A stretch of DNA of 64,000 nt from Sphingomonas sp. (GCF_029239295.1 NZ_JAQZBC010000003.1:1-64000), one strand, 5' to 3'; shown: positions 1 through 8,178, numbered from the stretch's first letter. The notes: generated by a model not told the origin, from the sequence alone. Numbers and translations: made by a program.

Positions 1-51
1 GGCACCATTTTCCGGTCAAAGTTGGGCAGCGTCCCATCTTTGACGGGAAGT

Positions 52-277
52 TCAACGGCCAAGCCGTTCTCTCAACCTAAAGTAGCTGCTCGCGATCGCG
101 ATCTCTGGTTGCGCTTGTCGTCCCTTGTTGATGAACAACTTGAGGCGCCGTCGGCGAATAGCGGGTCTGCTGCGAAAAGGACGGCCGCGATACGCCAGCC
201 GCCGCGGCATCGCGTGCGAACATCGCATGATCGGCAACCGCGAGGAGGTGGCAGAGCTGGCGATGCGTGATCTGCAC
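52..277 (-). pseudogene. Decayed LysR-type regulator, N-terminal HTH fragment
   Basis: Reading the minus strand from 277, the first 39 or so codons resemble the start of a LysR-family regulator: a short beta/helix lead-in (ITHRQLCHLLAVADHAMF), then an Ala-rich turn and GVSRPSFSQQ, the usual recognition-helix pattern. After SFSQQ the similarity moves to another reading frame, where RLKLFINKGR matches the LysR pattern LGxxLFxRxGR. This indicates a frameshift near 130-150. No effector-binding domain follows; the shifted frame stops near 52. I infer a truncated, frameshifted remnant, not a working gene. It could also be chance similarity. Confidence 0.35.
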
Positions 278-348
278 ACCGTACGGCGCGCCGCTCGCCC
301 GCGCCCGCTAGGGCAAAGGCGCGGCAGCGATGGCCGCCGTCGGGCCGT

Positions 349-1005
349 TCATGCGAAGCGGCTGCCACCGTCGACCGCTGCCAGCGCCGCCGCATCGAGC
401 ACGCTGACACGGCCATAGCCGCGACGGATCGCGCCGGCCGCCTCCAACGCGGCGAGATGCGCATTGGTCGCCTTGCGCGACAGCCCGCACAGTTCGGCAA
501 GATCGGATTGCGACAGCGGCGCCTCTCCGGCTTCCGCAAAGGGCAGCAGCCGCGCGGCGATCCGTGCCCGTGGCGGCAGGGCGAGCATCTGCGCCAGCGA
601 ATGAACGCTGGCGTCGAGCTGCGCGTACACAAGTGTGCTGACCGCTTGCCACAGGAGCGGAAGATCGGCCGCGACCCGCTCCAGCGCGCGATCGTTGATC
701 GTGAAGACACGGCTGGGCGGCCCGGCGCGGGCGGTCACGATGCGCGGACCGCCGCCGTGCCGCTGCGATTGGCCAAAGGCGCCCCCCGTCTGCGCCACGC
801 CGACCAGGATCGTGCGCTCACCGACCGTGGCTTCCAGCCGCACCAGGCCGCCGAGCACCAGAACCAGGCCGGTGGCATCGTCCCCCTCCCCATATACCCA
901 CTGCCCGGCGGACAGCGATATGAGCCGCCCGGCCTGCGCGAGCCGTTCCTGAAGCGCGGCCGGCTGGCGCGCAAACCATCGGCTGACCAGAAGCTCCTGA
1001 AGCAT
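349..1005 (-). CDS. Crp/Fnr-family transcriptional regulator
   Basis: Cyclic-nucleotide-binding-fold regulator of 218 aa, the usual family length. The N-terminal half has the beta-roll pattern (LISLSAGQWVYGEGD, then LVLVLGGLVRLEA), and the C-terminal third has a winged HTH (LSQSDLAELCGLSRKATNAHLAALEAAGAI). I see no Fnr-type cysteine cluster near the N-terminus, so it probably does not carry an iron-sulfur cluster; the ligand is unknown. A longer reading frame to 1179 would run through the divergent dioxygenase gene, so the ATG at 1005 is chosen. A GAATGT-N10-ACATTC palindrome (1012-1033) lies just upstream of this start. It is a plausible autoregulatory site shared with the divergent gene. 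Confidence 0.88.
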   Translation of the reverse strand: MLQELLVSRWFARQPAALQERLAQAGRLISLSAGQWVYGEGDDATGLVLVLGGLVRLEATVGERTILVGVAQTGGAFGQSQRHGGGPRIVTARAGPPSRVFTINDRALERVAADLPLLWQAVSTLVYAQLDASVHSLAQMLALPPRARIAARLLPFAEAGEAPLSQSDLAELCGLSRKATNAHLAALEAAGAIRRGYGRVSVLDAAALAAVDGGSRFA

Positions 1006-1011
1006 CTTTTG

Positions 1012-1033
1012 GAATGTAACCCACGTGACATTC
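1012..1033. promoter_or_regulatory. Palindromic operator between Crp/Fnr gene and dioxygenase
   Basis: Inverted repeat with 6-base arms GAATGT (1012-1017) and ACATTC (1028-1033). Two further symmetric base pairs lie inside it, giving a TGTnAC-N4-GTnACA core. That core has the size and symmetry of Crp/Fnr-family sites. It lies 7 bases upstream of the regulator start and about 50 bases upstream of the divergent dioxygenase start, so one site could control both genes. Function is inferred from position and symmetry. Confidence 0.55.
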
Positions 1034-1084
1034 TGTGCCCAGCGGGTCCGGTACGATCCCGGTCGAAGAACAAGGAGAGGATCG

Positions 1085-1918
1085 ATGACGACAACACGGA
1101 TGCGCCCGCTGTCGGAGCATGTCGGCGTGGAGGCGAGCGGCGTGGATCTCAACACGATCGACGACGCTACCTTCGGCACGCTGCGCCGCGCGCTGGCCGA
1201 TCACGGGATCCTCTTCGTCCGCGATCAAGCGATGTCGCCCGAACAGCATATCGCCTTTGCGCGGCGCTGGGGCACGATCGACGTCAACAAATACTTCCCC
1301 GCGAACGGCGGCTATCCCGAGATCGCCGAGGTGCGGAAGGCGGAGACCCAGCAGACCAACATCGGCGGCGGCTGGCACACCGATCACAGCTATGACCAGG
1401 TGCCGGCGATGGGATCGATCCTGCTGGCGCGCGAAACACCGCCGACCGGCGGCGACACGCTGTTCGCCGGCATGGGCGCAGTCTTCAACAGCCTGTCAGA
1501 CGGGTTGAAAGCGACGTTGCGCGAGCTGCGCGCGGTGCATTCCGCCGACCATATCTACAGCGCCGACGGGATTTACGCGAAGACCGACCAGGCGGCCGAC
1601 CTGAAGGGTCATGACGAACGGACCCACGCGATCCACCCCGCCGTTATCCGGCACCCGCAGACCGGCCGTGAGATCCTGTACGTCAATCCCGCCTTCACGC
1701 TCCATTTCGAGGGGTGGACGCGGGAGGAAAGCGTACCGCTGCTGACATATCTCTATCAGATGGCAATGCAGGAGCGGTTCCACTGCCGCGTCAGCTGGGC
1801 ACCGGGCTCGCTCGCCATCTGGGACAATCGGTCAACCTGGCATCTGGCGATGAACGACTATCACGGCCATCGCCGGCTGATGCACCGGATCACCATCGCG
1901 GGAGAGCCGCTGCACTGA
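1085..1918 (+). CDS. TauD/TfdA-family 2-oxoglutarate-dependent dioxygenase
   Basis: Non-haem Fe(II)/2-oxoglutarate dioxygenase of 277 aa, the family length. The facial triad is visible: H98 and D100 in WHTDHSYD, and the distal His in TWHLAMNDY (about H253). Basic residues in HRRLMHRITI that bind 2-oxoglutarate follow the distal His. The opening PLSEHVGVEASGVDL is typical of TauD/TfdA. The ATG at 1085 is chosen because AAGGAGAGG sits just upstream; an earlier in-frame ATG at 1025 would overlap the operator. The substrate (taurine, another sulfonate, a phenoxyacetate or something else) cannot be read from the sequence. The divergent Crp/Fnr gene is the likely regulator. Confidence 0.9.
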   Translation: MTTTRMRPLSEHVGVEASGVDLNTIDDATFGTLRRALADHGILFVRDQAMSPEQHIAFARRWGTIDVNKYFPANGGYPEIAEVRKAETQQTNIGGGWHTDHSYDQVPAMGSILLARETPPTGGDTLFAGMGAVFNSLSDGLKATLRELRAVHSADHIYSADGIYAKTDQAADLKGHDERTHAIHPAVIRHPQTGREILYVNPAFTLHFEGWTREESVPLLTYLYQMAMQERFHCRVSWAPGSLAIWDNRSTWHLAMNDYHGHRRLMHRITIAGEPLH

Positions 1919-1962
1919 TCCCGCCGCTGCACAGGTCGGCGCGGGCGCCTCCCACGGCTGAA

Positions 1963-3186
1963 TCAGATGGTCATGCCCTGGAGCAGGCGTGGCAGCGCGC
2001 CGCTCTCGCCGCGCGCCTCCGCCATGAACCGGTCTTTCAGCGGCGGGATGGCGTTGACCGCGGAAATGCCGAAACGGCGCACCGCGCTGGCCGTCCGCCC
2101 GGGAATACCGAACAGCCGCGTCAGCACGTCGGTGGCGCCAGCGACCATCATTGTGTCGAGGCTGCGCCAGCGGCGATAGCGGTCGAGCAGTTGCGCGTCG
2201 CCCGCCTCCAGCCCGAGGCGGCGCCCCTCCACCAGCACCTCGGTCAGTGCCGCGACGTCGCGGAAACCCAGGTTCAGCCCCTGCCCCGCTATCGGGTGGA
2301 TGCCATGCGCGGCGTCGCCGACCAGTGCCAGCCGCTCGGCGGTGATTGCCGCGGCATGGTGGAAGCCCAGCGGGTAGCTGGCGCGCGGGCTCGCCTTGTA
2401 CAGCGTGCCGAGGAACCCGCCCATCCGCTTCTCCGCTTCCGCCAGAAACGCGCGGTCGGACAGCTTCAGCATCGCCGGCCCCTGCGCCTGCTTCACCGAC
2501 CAGACGATGGCGCAGCGATGGCCGTCGGCATCATCGACCAGCGGCAGCAGCGCGAACGGGCCGGTGGGATAGAAGATCTCGAACGCGATGTTCTCGTGCG
2601 ACCGTTCGTGGTGAAACGCACCGATGATCGCGGCATGGTCATAGCGCCAATTGGCCGTAGTGATGCCGGCGGCGGCACGCGTCGGCGAATTGCGCCCTTC
2701 GGCGGCCACCAGCAGCGATGCCGTAACGGTGGTGCCGTCGCTGAGCGTTGCGCGCACGCCGGTGGCGGAACGATCAACCTCAACGGCGCGGGTCAGCGGA
2801 CGAAAATCGACGCCGCTTTCCCCCATGCTGTCGGCCAGCGCGCGGCGCAGCGCACGGTTTTCATACATCGTGCCGAGCGCGCCATCGTCGGCATCCGGGA
2901 TGAAATCGAGCGCCCCCGGTTCCAGCCCGTCGCTGACCCGGATCTGGCGGATGGCACATCCCTGCCCGCTGAGCCGGTCGGCGACACCGATCGCCTCCAG
3001 CATCCGGTGGCTGGCGCTGGCGATCGCCGAGGCGCGGCCGTCAAAGCCCGCGGACAGCGTAACCGAGGGGTCGGCCGGATCGATGACGATGGTGGAAAGG
3101 CCGTGGCGGTCGAGCGCCAGTGCCAGCGTCGCGCCGACCAGCCCGCCGCCCAGGATCAGGACGTCCGCGTGTTGCATGTGAGTCAT
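1963..3186 (-). CDS. UbiH/UbiF-family FAD-dependent hydroxylase
   Basis: Flavoprotein monooxygenase of 407 aa that hydroxylates the benzoquinone ring in ubiquinone synthesis. The Rossmann GGGLVG is at residues 13-18, the DG-type motif lies in FDGRASAIAS, and the second FAD motif GDAAHGIHPIAGQGLNLG is near residue 290. These three motifs in this order define the UbiH/UbiF/Coq6 group. Which ring position it acts on, and so whether UbiH, UbiF or alphaproteobacterial UbiL is the right name, cannot be decided here. GGAAAGAG lies at good spacing before the ATG at 3186. It follows pgeF on the same strand after about 150 bases and converges with the dioxygenase. Confidence 0.9.
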   Translation of the reverse strand: MTHMQHADVLILGGGLVGATLALALDRHGLSTIVIDPADPSVTLSAGFDGRASAIASASHRMLEAIGVADRLSGQGCAIRQIRVSDGLEPGALDFIPDADDGALGTMYENRALRRALADSMGESGVDFRPLTRAVEVDRSATGVRATLSDGTTVTASLLVAAEGRNSPTRAAAGITTANWRYDHAAIIGAFHHERSHENIAFEIFYPTGPFALLPLVDDADGHRCAIVWSVKQAQGPAMLKLSDRAFLAEAEKRMGGFLGTLYKASPRASYPLGFHHAAAITAERLALVGDAAHGIHPIAGQGLNLGFRDVAALTEVLVEGRRLGLEAGDAQLLDRYRRWRSLDTMMVAGATDVLTRLFGIPGRTASAVRRFGISAVNAIPPLKDRFMAEARGESGALPRLLQGMTI

Positions 3187-3333
3187 CCGATACGCTCTTT
3201 CCGCCGTCAGCCTGCCGCCGCCACGTCACTCGCGCCGCTGTATCGCGGGACAACGATTCAGGCGGCGTGCATCCTGACCCATGACAAGTCTCTCACGGCT
3301 CTAGCGGTTGCATGCCCCAAGCGAAAGCACGGC

Positions 3334-4137
3334 TCAGCGCAGGCCGATGATCGCGATCTGGCGGCCATAATCGGGCTCGCCGCGATGCGTCGCCCGCCGA
3401 TAGCTGAAGAAGCGGTCCTCATCGGCATAGGTGTCCAGCCCCAGCGCCTCGATCCGCTGTACCCCCGCGCTCGCCAGGCGATGCGCGACATAGGCTTCCA
3501 GGTCGAACTTGGCGTGCCCGGCGCGGGCATCGACGAAGAAGCGCTCGTTGGCGGGATCCTCCTCCTCGAACCGGCGGCGGAACGCTTCGTCCACCTCATA
3601 GCTCGCCCGCGCGATACACGGGCCGATTGCCGCGGTTATCCGGTCACGCCGCGCGCCTAGCGCCTCCATGGCGCTGAGCGTAGCATCCGTCACCCCGCCG
3701 ATCGCGCCCTTCCACCCGGCATGCGCCGCGCCGACCACGCCGGCCTCACGGTCGGACAGCAGCACGGGCGCGCAATCAGCGGTCAGGATGCCCAGCGCCA
3801 AACCTGGACGATCGGTAACCATCGCGTCAGCGCGCGGCCGTTCGGGCATGTCCTGCGTGATCGTGACGCACTCCGCCGAATGGACCTGAAAGCAGGTGAC
3901 CAGCGGCGCGCCTGGCAGCACCGCCGCGGCCGCACGGCGGCGGTTCTCCTCCACCGCGGCGCGATCATCGTCGGATCCCAGCCCGACGTTCAGCCCGCCG
4001 TGCAGCCCCTGCGACACGCCGCCGCGCCGCCCCAGGAAGCCGTGCGCCACATCGCCCAGCGTGCGGGCGCGTATCACCTCCACGCCGCTCCCGTCGTCAA
4101 CGCTCACATGTCCGGCGCTCACATCCACGCCGTTCAC
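3334..4137 (-). CDS. pgeF: Peptidoglycan editing factor PgeF (YfiH/DUF152 family)
   Basis: A 267-aa member of the YfiH family, formerly called multicopper polyphenol oxidase or laccase domain. In E. coli PgeF removes wrongly incorporated residues from peptidoglycan precursors; other members are purine nucleoside enzymes. The metal-site segments are visible: QVHSAECV, LTADCAPVLL and AHAGWKG. The GPCI motif (IGPCIARASYEV) is also present. The start is GTG at 4137, whose last two bases overlap the TGA of the upstream acetyltransferase (GTGA), so it is probably translated by coupling. It is the last gene of a midA-GNAT-pgeF unit. Confidence 0.9.
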   Translation of the reverse strand: MNGVDVSAGHVSVDDGSGVEVIRARTLGDVAHGFLGRRGGVSQGLHGGLNVGLGSDDDRAAVEENRRRAAAAVLPGAPLVTCFQVHSAECVTITQDMPERPRADAMVTDRPGLALGILTADCAPVLLSDREAGVVGAAHAGWKGAIGGVTDATLSAMEALGARRDRITAAIGPCIARASYEVDEAFRRRFEEEDPANERFFVDARAGHAKFDLEAYVAHRLASAGVQRIEALGLDTYADEDRFFSYRRATHRGEPDYGRQIAIIGLR

Positions 4138-4649
4138 AGGGCGCGCCGCATGATGAGATCGCGGTCGATCTGCGAGCCGGTCTGAAAGGCGTAGTCGCCG
4201 ACGTGGACGAAGCCGTGCTTGGCGTAGAAGGCGCGGGCGCGCAGGTTTTCTTCCCAGACGGTGAGCAAGATGGCTTCCTTTCCGCGCGCGTGCGCGACGT
4301 CATACGACCATTGCAGCAGTTGCGCGGCGACGCCGCTGCCATGCTGCGCCGGATCGACATACAGTTGGTGAAGGTGAAGCGCGTCGTCCGCCGGCACCTC
4401 GCCCGAAAAGAACGTCGGGCCCAGCTTGCAATAACCGACCACCGCTTCGCCCCGCACGGCCAGCTGGAAATCGAATGCCGGATCGGCCAGCTGCCGCCGC
4501 AGCGTCCCGCTAGGGCCGTAATGCTGCGCGACATAGGCATCGATATCGGCCGGCGGCGCCGAATGGCCAAAGGTCTCAAGCCAGACGTACCGTGCCATCG
4601 TATCGAGCGGCTCGGCATCGGCGGGGGTCGCCGGGCGATAGGTGATCAT
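4134..4649 (-). CDS. GNAT-family N-acetyltransferase
   Basis: A 171-aa GNAT-fold acetyltransferase. The acetyl-CoA binding segment is LHQLYVDPAQHGSGVAAQLL, and the C-terminal NLRARAFYAKHGFVHVGDYAF is the usual beta6-alpha4 pattern. The ATG at 4649 overlaps the upstream methyltransferase stop as ATGA, so it is preferred over an in-frame ATG at 4673. The acceptor substrate is unknown. Its place between midA and pgeF, with 4-base overlaps on both sides, suggests co-translation rather than a known shared pathway. Confidence 0.85.
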   Translation of the reverse strand: MITYRPATPADAEPLDTMARYVWLETFGHSAPPADIDAYVAQHYGPSGTLRRQLADPAFDFQLAVRGEAVVGYCKLGPTFFSGEVPADDALHLHQLYVDPAQHGSGVAAQLLQWSYDVAHARGKEAILLTVWEENLRARAFYAKHGFVHVGDYAFQTGSQIDRDLIMRRAL

Positions 4650-5698
4650 GCGAAGCCTGCCGGTTGCGGCCACTCGGGATGGCGCATCGCCAGCACCTTG
4701 AACAGCGATCCCATCGTATCGACCAGCCTTTCGCGGTCGGCCGCCACCTGCGGGCCCAGCGCCGCGGCGCGCGCATCGATGCCAAGCTGGACGAGGAAGC
4801 TGCCCTGCCCGACGGGTCCGGATACGATCGCCCCGCTGGCGGTGCCGACGATGCCCAGCGTCGCGAAATCGACATGCGCCGTCAGATCACGCTCGCCCGG
4901 TTCCTCGAACGGATTGGCAAAGGCGTGGCCGCCCACCGCCTGCAGCGTCTCGCCCACCGCCGGCCCTTCATAGCCATAATCGATCGCGAGCAGCGCACCC
5001 CCCTGCGCCACAATCCGGGCGGCGAGCACGCGCATGATCCCGACGCTGGCGGGCGAGGTTTCGATGATCGCGCCCGGCGGCGAATCCTGCAGATGCTCCG
5101 GGATGATGCTGTCGGGCACGACCGCGCCGCCGATCGGCAGGAACAGCGTATCCTGACAGGCGACCAGCCGCTCGCGCCAGCCGGCCGGCCCACGCACCAG
5201 CTGGCGGATCGGCAACGCATCGAAAAACTCGTTGGCGATGACGATCATCGGGCGATCAGTGGGCAGATCCTCGACATCGTCGTGCCAGACGGCATTCGGC
5301 ACCGCCTCCGCCTGCCGCGCGCGCAGCGTCGGGCTGGTTTCGACGAAAAGGACCGGTGGGGTGAAGCCGGCCTTTGCCGCGGCGCGTAGCGCGTCGGCGG
5401 TCAGCGTGCCGCGCCCCGGCCCCAATTCGACCCAGCGCACGTCGGGCCGTCCCGCGCGATCCCACAGGTCCGCCGCCCACAGCCCGATCAACTCGCCGAA
5501 CATCTGGCTGATCTCTGGCGCGGTGGTGAAATCACCCTCCGCGCCCAGCGGGTCGCGCGTCGCATAATAATGCGCGTTCGCCGCCGCCATGAACTGGCTG
5601 ACCGGGATCGGGCCACCGAGCGCGATCGCGCGGGCGAGACGTTCGGGAAGGTTGCCCTCCGTCGGGGCGGGCATAGCGGGAACGGCGGCGTCACTCAT
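4646..5698 (-). CDS. MidA/NDUFAF7-family SAM-dependent methyltransferase (DUF185)
   Basis: Class I methyltransferase of 350 aa. The family signature is clear: FTTAPEISQMFGELIGLW near residues 57-75, the SAM-binding VELGPGRGTL near 90-99, and FVETSPTLRARQ after it. IANEFFDALPIRQ matches the NEFFDALPI block of human NDUFAF7/MidA, which dimethylates an arginine of respiratory complex I subunit NDUFS2. The same role in the bacterial NADH dehydrogenase is likely but inferred. It starts the three-gene overlapping operon midA-GNAT-pgeF. Confidence 0.88.
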   Translation of the reverse strand: MSDAAVPAMPAPTEGNLPERLARAIALGGPIPVSQFMAAANAHYYATRDPLGAEGDFTTAPEISQMFGELIGLWAADLWDRAGRPDVRWVELGPGRGTLTADALRAAAKAGFTPPVLFVETSPTLRARQAEAVPNAVWHDDVEDLPTDRPMIVIANEFFDALPIRQLVRGPAGWRERLVACQDTLFLPIGGAVVPDSIIPEHLQDSPPGAIIETSPASVGIMRVLAARIVAQGGALLAIDYGYEGPAVGETLQAVGGHAFANPFEEPGERDLTAHVDFATLGIVGTASGAIVSGPVGQGSFLVQLGIDARAAALGPQVAADRERLVDTMGSLFKVLAMRHPEWPQPAGFA

Positions 5699-5780
5699 CG
5701 GTCTGGCGACATGCCCGCCGCCGCCGCGCGCCGCAACCCGGCTGCGTACCGGCCGAGCATCGGCAGACGGCGCGCACGCG

Positions 5781-6242
5781 TCAGGTGGGCGATCGGGTCA
5801 GGCGCAGGCGTATATTTTCAAACGGCAGGCCTTCATCGTCCATTGCCCGGCGCGACTGCTCCTGAAAGCCGAGCCGCCGATAGAATCGCAGCGCCGCGGC
5901 GTTGTGGACATAGACGTCCAGCTCCAAGTCGCCCCGCAGCGCCATCGCCTGATCGATCAACCGCCGGCCGATCCCCCGACCCTGCATGTCAGGCGCCACG
6001 AAGAGCCCCCCGACGAACGTGTCGAGCAGGCTGATGAACCCGACCGGCGCACCGTCGACCATCGCGACCCATGTCTCGGAATTAGGAAGATACTGATCCT
6101 CGATCAGCGCACGCTGTTCGATCAGGCGCTGCTCACCGATGAAGGAATGGGCGATGAGTGAGGCGTCGAGCCAGATCTGCGACAATGCCGTCGTTTCCGC
6201 CGATCCCTCATAGGGCCGGATGATGATGGGGTCGTCGTCCAT
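5781..6242 (-). CDS. GNAT-family N-acetyltransferase
   Basis: A 153-aa acetyltransferase. The acetyl-CoA loop is LFVAPDMQGRGIGRRLI, and YVHNAAALRFYRRLGFQEQ is the standard GNAT C-terminal helix-strand. The opening DPIIIRPYEGSAETTALSQIWLDASLIAHSF resembles the small free-standing GNATs that act on amino groups of metabolites or antibiotics, but no substrate can be named. It lies 82 bases upstream of midA on the same strand and could be read from the same promoter. It is distinct in sequence from the GNAT at 4134-4649. Confidence 0.85.
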   Translation of the reverse strand: MDDDPIIIRPYEGSAETTALSQIWLDASLIAHSFIGEQRLIEQRALIEDQYLPNSETWVAMVDGAPVGFISLLDTFVGGLFVAPDMQGRGIGRRLIDQAMALRGDLELDVYVHNAAALRFYRRLGFQEQSRRAMDDEGLPFENIRLRLTRSPT

Positions 6243-6305
6243 GGTTCCCGTGTGAAATTCTATGCCCAGGGGCTTTCGACACCAACCGGCATAACGTGCC
6301 TGCGT

Positions 6306-7106
6306 TCAGGCCGACAGCCGCTCGATCATCGCCATCGCACCGTGCGGTGCACGCACCTTGGCCCCGTTTATGAAGAACACGAAGGTTTCACGCGGCCGGA
6401 CCGGCGCTGCTGCATCGGCAACATAGGGCAACCCCTCGGGCTGGTGCCCCGCGGCCCAGCCACGCGCCACCTGTGTCCAGCGATCGAGCGCGTCGGGGGC
6501 ATAGCCCGCCGGCTCCTCCTCCACCGCATTCTCCAGCCGGGCATAGACGAAGTCGCCTGATATGTCGGCGATCGCCGGGTAACTGGCCGAATCGCCAAAC
6601 ACGATCGCGACACCCGCCGCGCGGCACAGCGCGACGAACTCGGGCACTGCGAAACTGTCGTGCCGCACCTGAATGGCGTGGCGCAGCGGCACGCCGTCAT
6701 GCGAGGCCGGCAGCAGCTCCAGGAAAGCGGCGATGTCCACGGGGTCAAACTTTCGCGTGGCGGCGAATTGCCACAGGATCGGGCCCAGTCGGTCGCCCAG
6801 CTCAACAATTCCCTGCCCGACGAACCGGGATACGGACTCCCCCGCCTCCGCCAGCACCTTGCGCGTCACGCAATAACGCGATGCCTTCAGCGCAAAGACG
6901 AAGCCGTCGGGCGCCGTCTTGGCCCATCCGGCAAAGGTCGCGGGCTTGAAGCTGCTGTAAAAGGTGCCGTTCACCTCGATCGCGGTGACGTGAGCGGCGG
7001 CATATTCCAGCTCGCGCTTGATCGGCCATTTCGGCGGATAGAAGCTGCCGCGCCAGGGCTCGAAGGTCCAGCCGCCAATGCCAACGCGAATCGGTGCATC
7101 TGTCAT
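6306..7106 (-). CDS. DUF72 (YecE-like) TIM-barrel protein
   Basis: A 266-aa protein of the DUF72/YecE family. Its signature start is RVGIGGWTFEPWRGSFYPP, followed by the EVNGTFY strand and FVFALKASR, all in the usual order. The biochemical role of this family is not established; it has a TIM-barrel-like fold. A longer frame to 7406 would read through the tRNA-Gly gene, so the ATG at 7106 is chosen; AAGG lies upstream of it. Confidence 0.88.
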   Translation of the reverse strand: MTDAPIRVGIGGWTFEPWRGSFYPPKWPIKRELEYAAAHVTAIEVNGTFYSSFKPATFAGWAKTAPDGFVFALKASRYCVTRKVLAEAGESVSRFVGQGIVELGDRLGPILWQFAATRKFDPVDIAAFLELLPASHDGVPLRHAIQVRHDSFAVPEFVALCRAAGVAIVFGDSASYPAIADISGDFVYARLENAVEEEPAGYAPDALDRWTQVARGWAAGHQPEGLPYVADAAAPVRPRETFVFFINGAKVRAPHGAMAMIERLSA

Positions 7107-7196
7107 GCCCGACCTTAACCTGCCGAACGCGCAAGCGAACCCCGCCGCGGTGAAGCTGGCTGCGTTTGCAGAACGACGATATTTGCGGTGGTCTAG

Positions 7197-7240
7197 GGCG
7201 AGATATTCTCGCCGGGGTCGCTGCCCGTATTGGCAGCGAC
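7197..7240 (-). terminator. Tandem hairpins downstream of tRNA-Gly
   Basis: Two adjacent perfect hairpins follow the tRNA 3' end on the minus strand. The first has 9-bp stems (7217-7225 with 7232-7240) and a 6-base loop; the second has 7-bp stems GGCGAGA/TCTCGCC (7197-7203 with 7207-7213) and a 3-base loop. There is no strong U-tract, so they may act as processing or attenuating structures rather than a classical intrinsic terminator. Confidence 0.5.
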
Positions 7241-7315
7241 TGGAGCGGGCGAAGGGATTCGAACCCTCGACCCCAACCTTGGCAAGGTTGTGCTCTACCC
7301 CTGAGCTACGCCCGC
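7241..7315 (-). tRNA. tRNA-Gly (anticodon GCC)
   Basis: A 75-nt cloverleaf on the minus strand. The acceptor GCGGGCG (7309-7315) pairs with CGCCCGC (7245-7251). The D-loop (GCTCAGGGGTAGAGC), an anticodon stem around TTGCCAA and the T-arm GGGTTCGAATCCC are all present. The anticodon GCC reads GGC and GGU glycine codons. The CCA end is encoded (7241-7243). Tandem hairpins follow directly downstream. Confidence 0.97.
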
Positions 7316-7404
7316 TCTGGCGCCGTGTCCCGGAAGCTTCCGGGCTGGGTGAGGCGCGGCCACTAGCAGCGAGTTTGGGACCCTGCAACCCCAAAATCTT
7401 CAGC

Positions 7405-7431
7405 AATGTAACGTCACCGTCAGGAACATTG
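7405..7431 (+). promoter_or_regulatory. AATGTAACGT element upstream of the two-component operon
   Basis: AATGTAACGT lies at 7405-7414, and CAATGT (7404-7409) is mirrored by ACATTG (7426-7431). Nearly the same element recurs before the carbonic anhydrase gene (9509-9520) and before the TorF gene (11844-11855). It may be the binding site of the response regulator encoded at 7468; that link is an inference. Confidence 0.4.
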
Positions 7432-7467
7432 ACCGAAGCGGCCCTTCCCGACTAGTTCGCACCCTGC

Positions 7468-8178
7468 ATGACCGCCCCTACCATATTGCTCGTGGAGGAC
7501 GATCCGGCGCTGCGTATGCTCACCGCTCGCGCGCTCCAGGAAAACGGCTTCAACGTGCGCCCCGCCTCGGCGGCGCCTGAAATGTGGCTCGCGCTTGATT
7601 CGGGCCCGGTCGATCTCGTGCTGCTCGATATCATGCTGCCCGGGACGAGCGGGATCGACCTGTGTCGGTCGCTCCGCCAGAAAAGCGACGTTCCGATCAT
7701 CTTCATGTCCGCGCGTTCCAGCGAGACCGACCGCGTCGTCGGGCTTGAGCTGGGCGCCGACGATTACATCGCCAAGCCGTTCGGCGTGCGCGAGCTGGTC
7801 GCACGCGTCCGCGCAGTGCTCCGCCGCCCGGCGCTCGACCGCCGGTCGGGCGAGGGTGACCACGGGATGCTGCGCTTCGAAGGCTGGACAGTGAACCTGC
7901 CGCGGCGCGAGCTGACCTCGCCCACCGGCGCCTCGGTCGACCTGACCGGCGCGGAATTTGATCTGCTGGTGGCCCTCGCTGACCATGCGCAGCGCGTGAT
8001 CGCGCGTGAGCGGCTGATCGAATTGTCGCGCACCCGGCTGGGCGACAGTTCCGATCGCTCGATCGACGTGCTGATCAGCCGGCTGCGGCGCAAGCTGTCG
8101 AGCGCCGGCGAACAGGCGCCGATCGTGACGGTGCGCGGTGTCGGCTATATGCTCAACGTCCCCGTGGAGCGCAGTTGA
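7468..8178 (+). CDS. OmpR/PhoB-family response regulator
   Basis: A 236-aa DNA-binding response regulator. The receiver domain (about 4-120) has the acidic pair EDD, the phospho-acceptor D54 in LVLLDIMLPG, the conserved Ser/Thr in IIFMSAR and the Lys in DDYIAKPFG. The C-terminal winged-helix domain (about 135-230) ends with the typical RGVGYML. No good ribosome-binding site lies before the ATG, so the message may have a short or absent leader. The stop overlaps the TTG start of the histidine kinase gene (TTGA), which makes a coupled pair. Genes downstream (carbonic anhydrase, SulP, TorF) share a promoter element with this operon. Confidence 0.94.
   Translation: MTAPTILLVEDDPALRMLTARALQENGFNVRPASAAPEMWLALDSGPVDLVLLDIMLPGTSGIDLCRSLRQKSDVPIIFMSARSSETDRVVGLELGADDYIAKPFGVRELVARVRAVLRRPALDRRSGEGDHGMLRFEGWTVNLPRRELTSPTGASVDLTGAEFDLLVALADHAQRVIARERLIELSRTRLGDSSDRSIDVLISRLRRKLSSAGEQAPIVTVRGVGYMLNVPVERS

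Noticed and set aside
1714..3660. Long plus-strand open frame of 648 codons
   Set aside because: It runs antisense over the FAD hydroxylase and part of pgeF, whose motifs are complete. It is a shadow frame of high-GC coding DNA.
3334..4137. True multicopper laccase
   Set aside because: The family was once given that name, but cupredoxin domains and copper motifs are absent; PgeF/YfiH is the better assignment.
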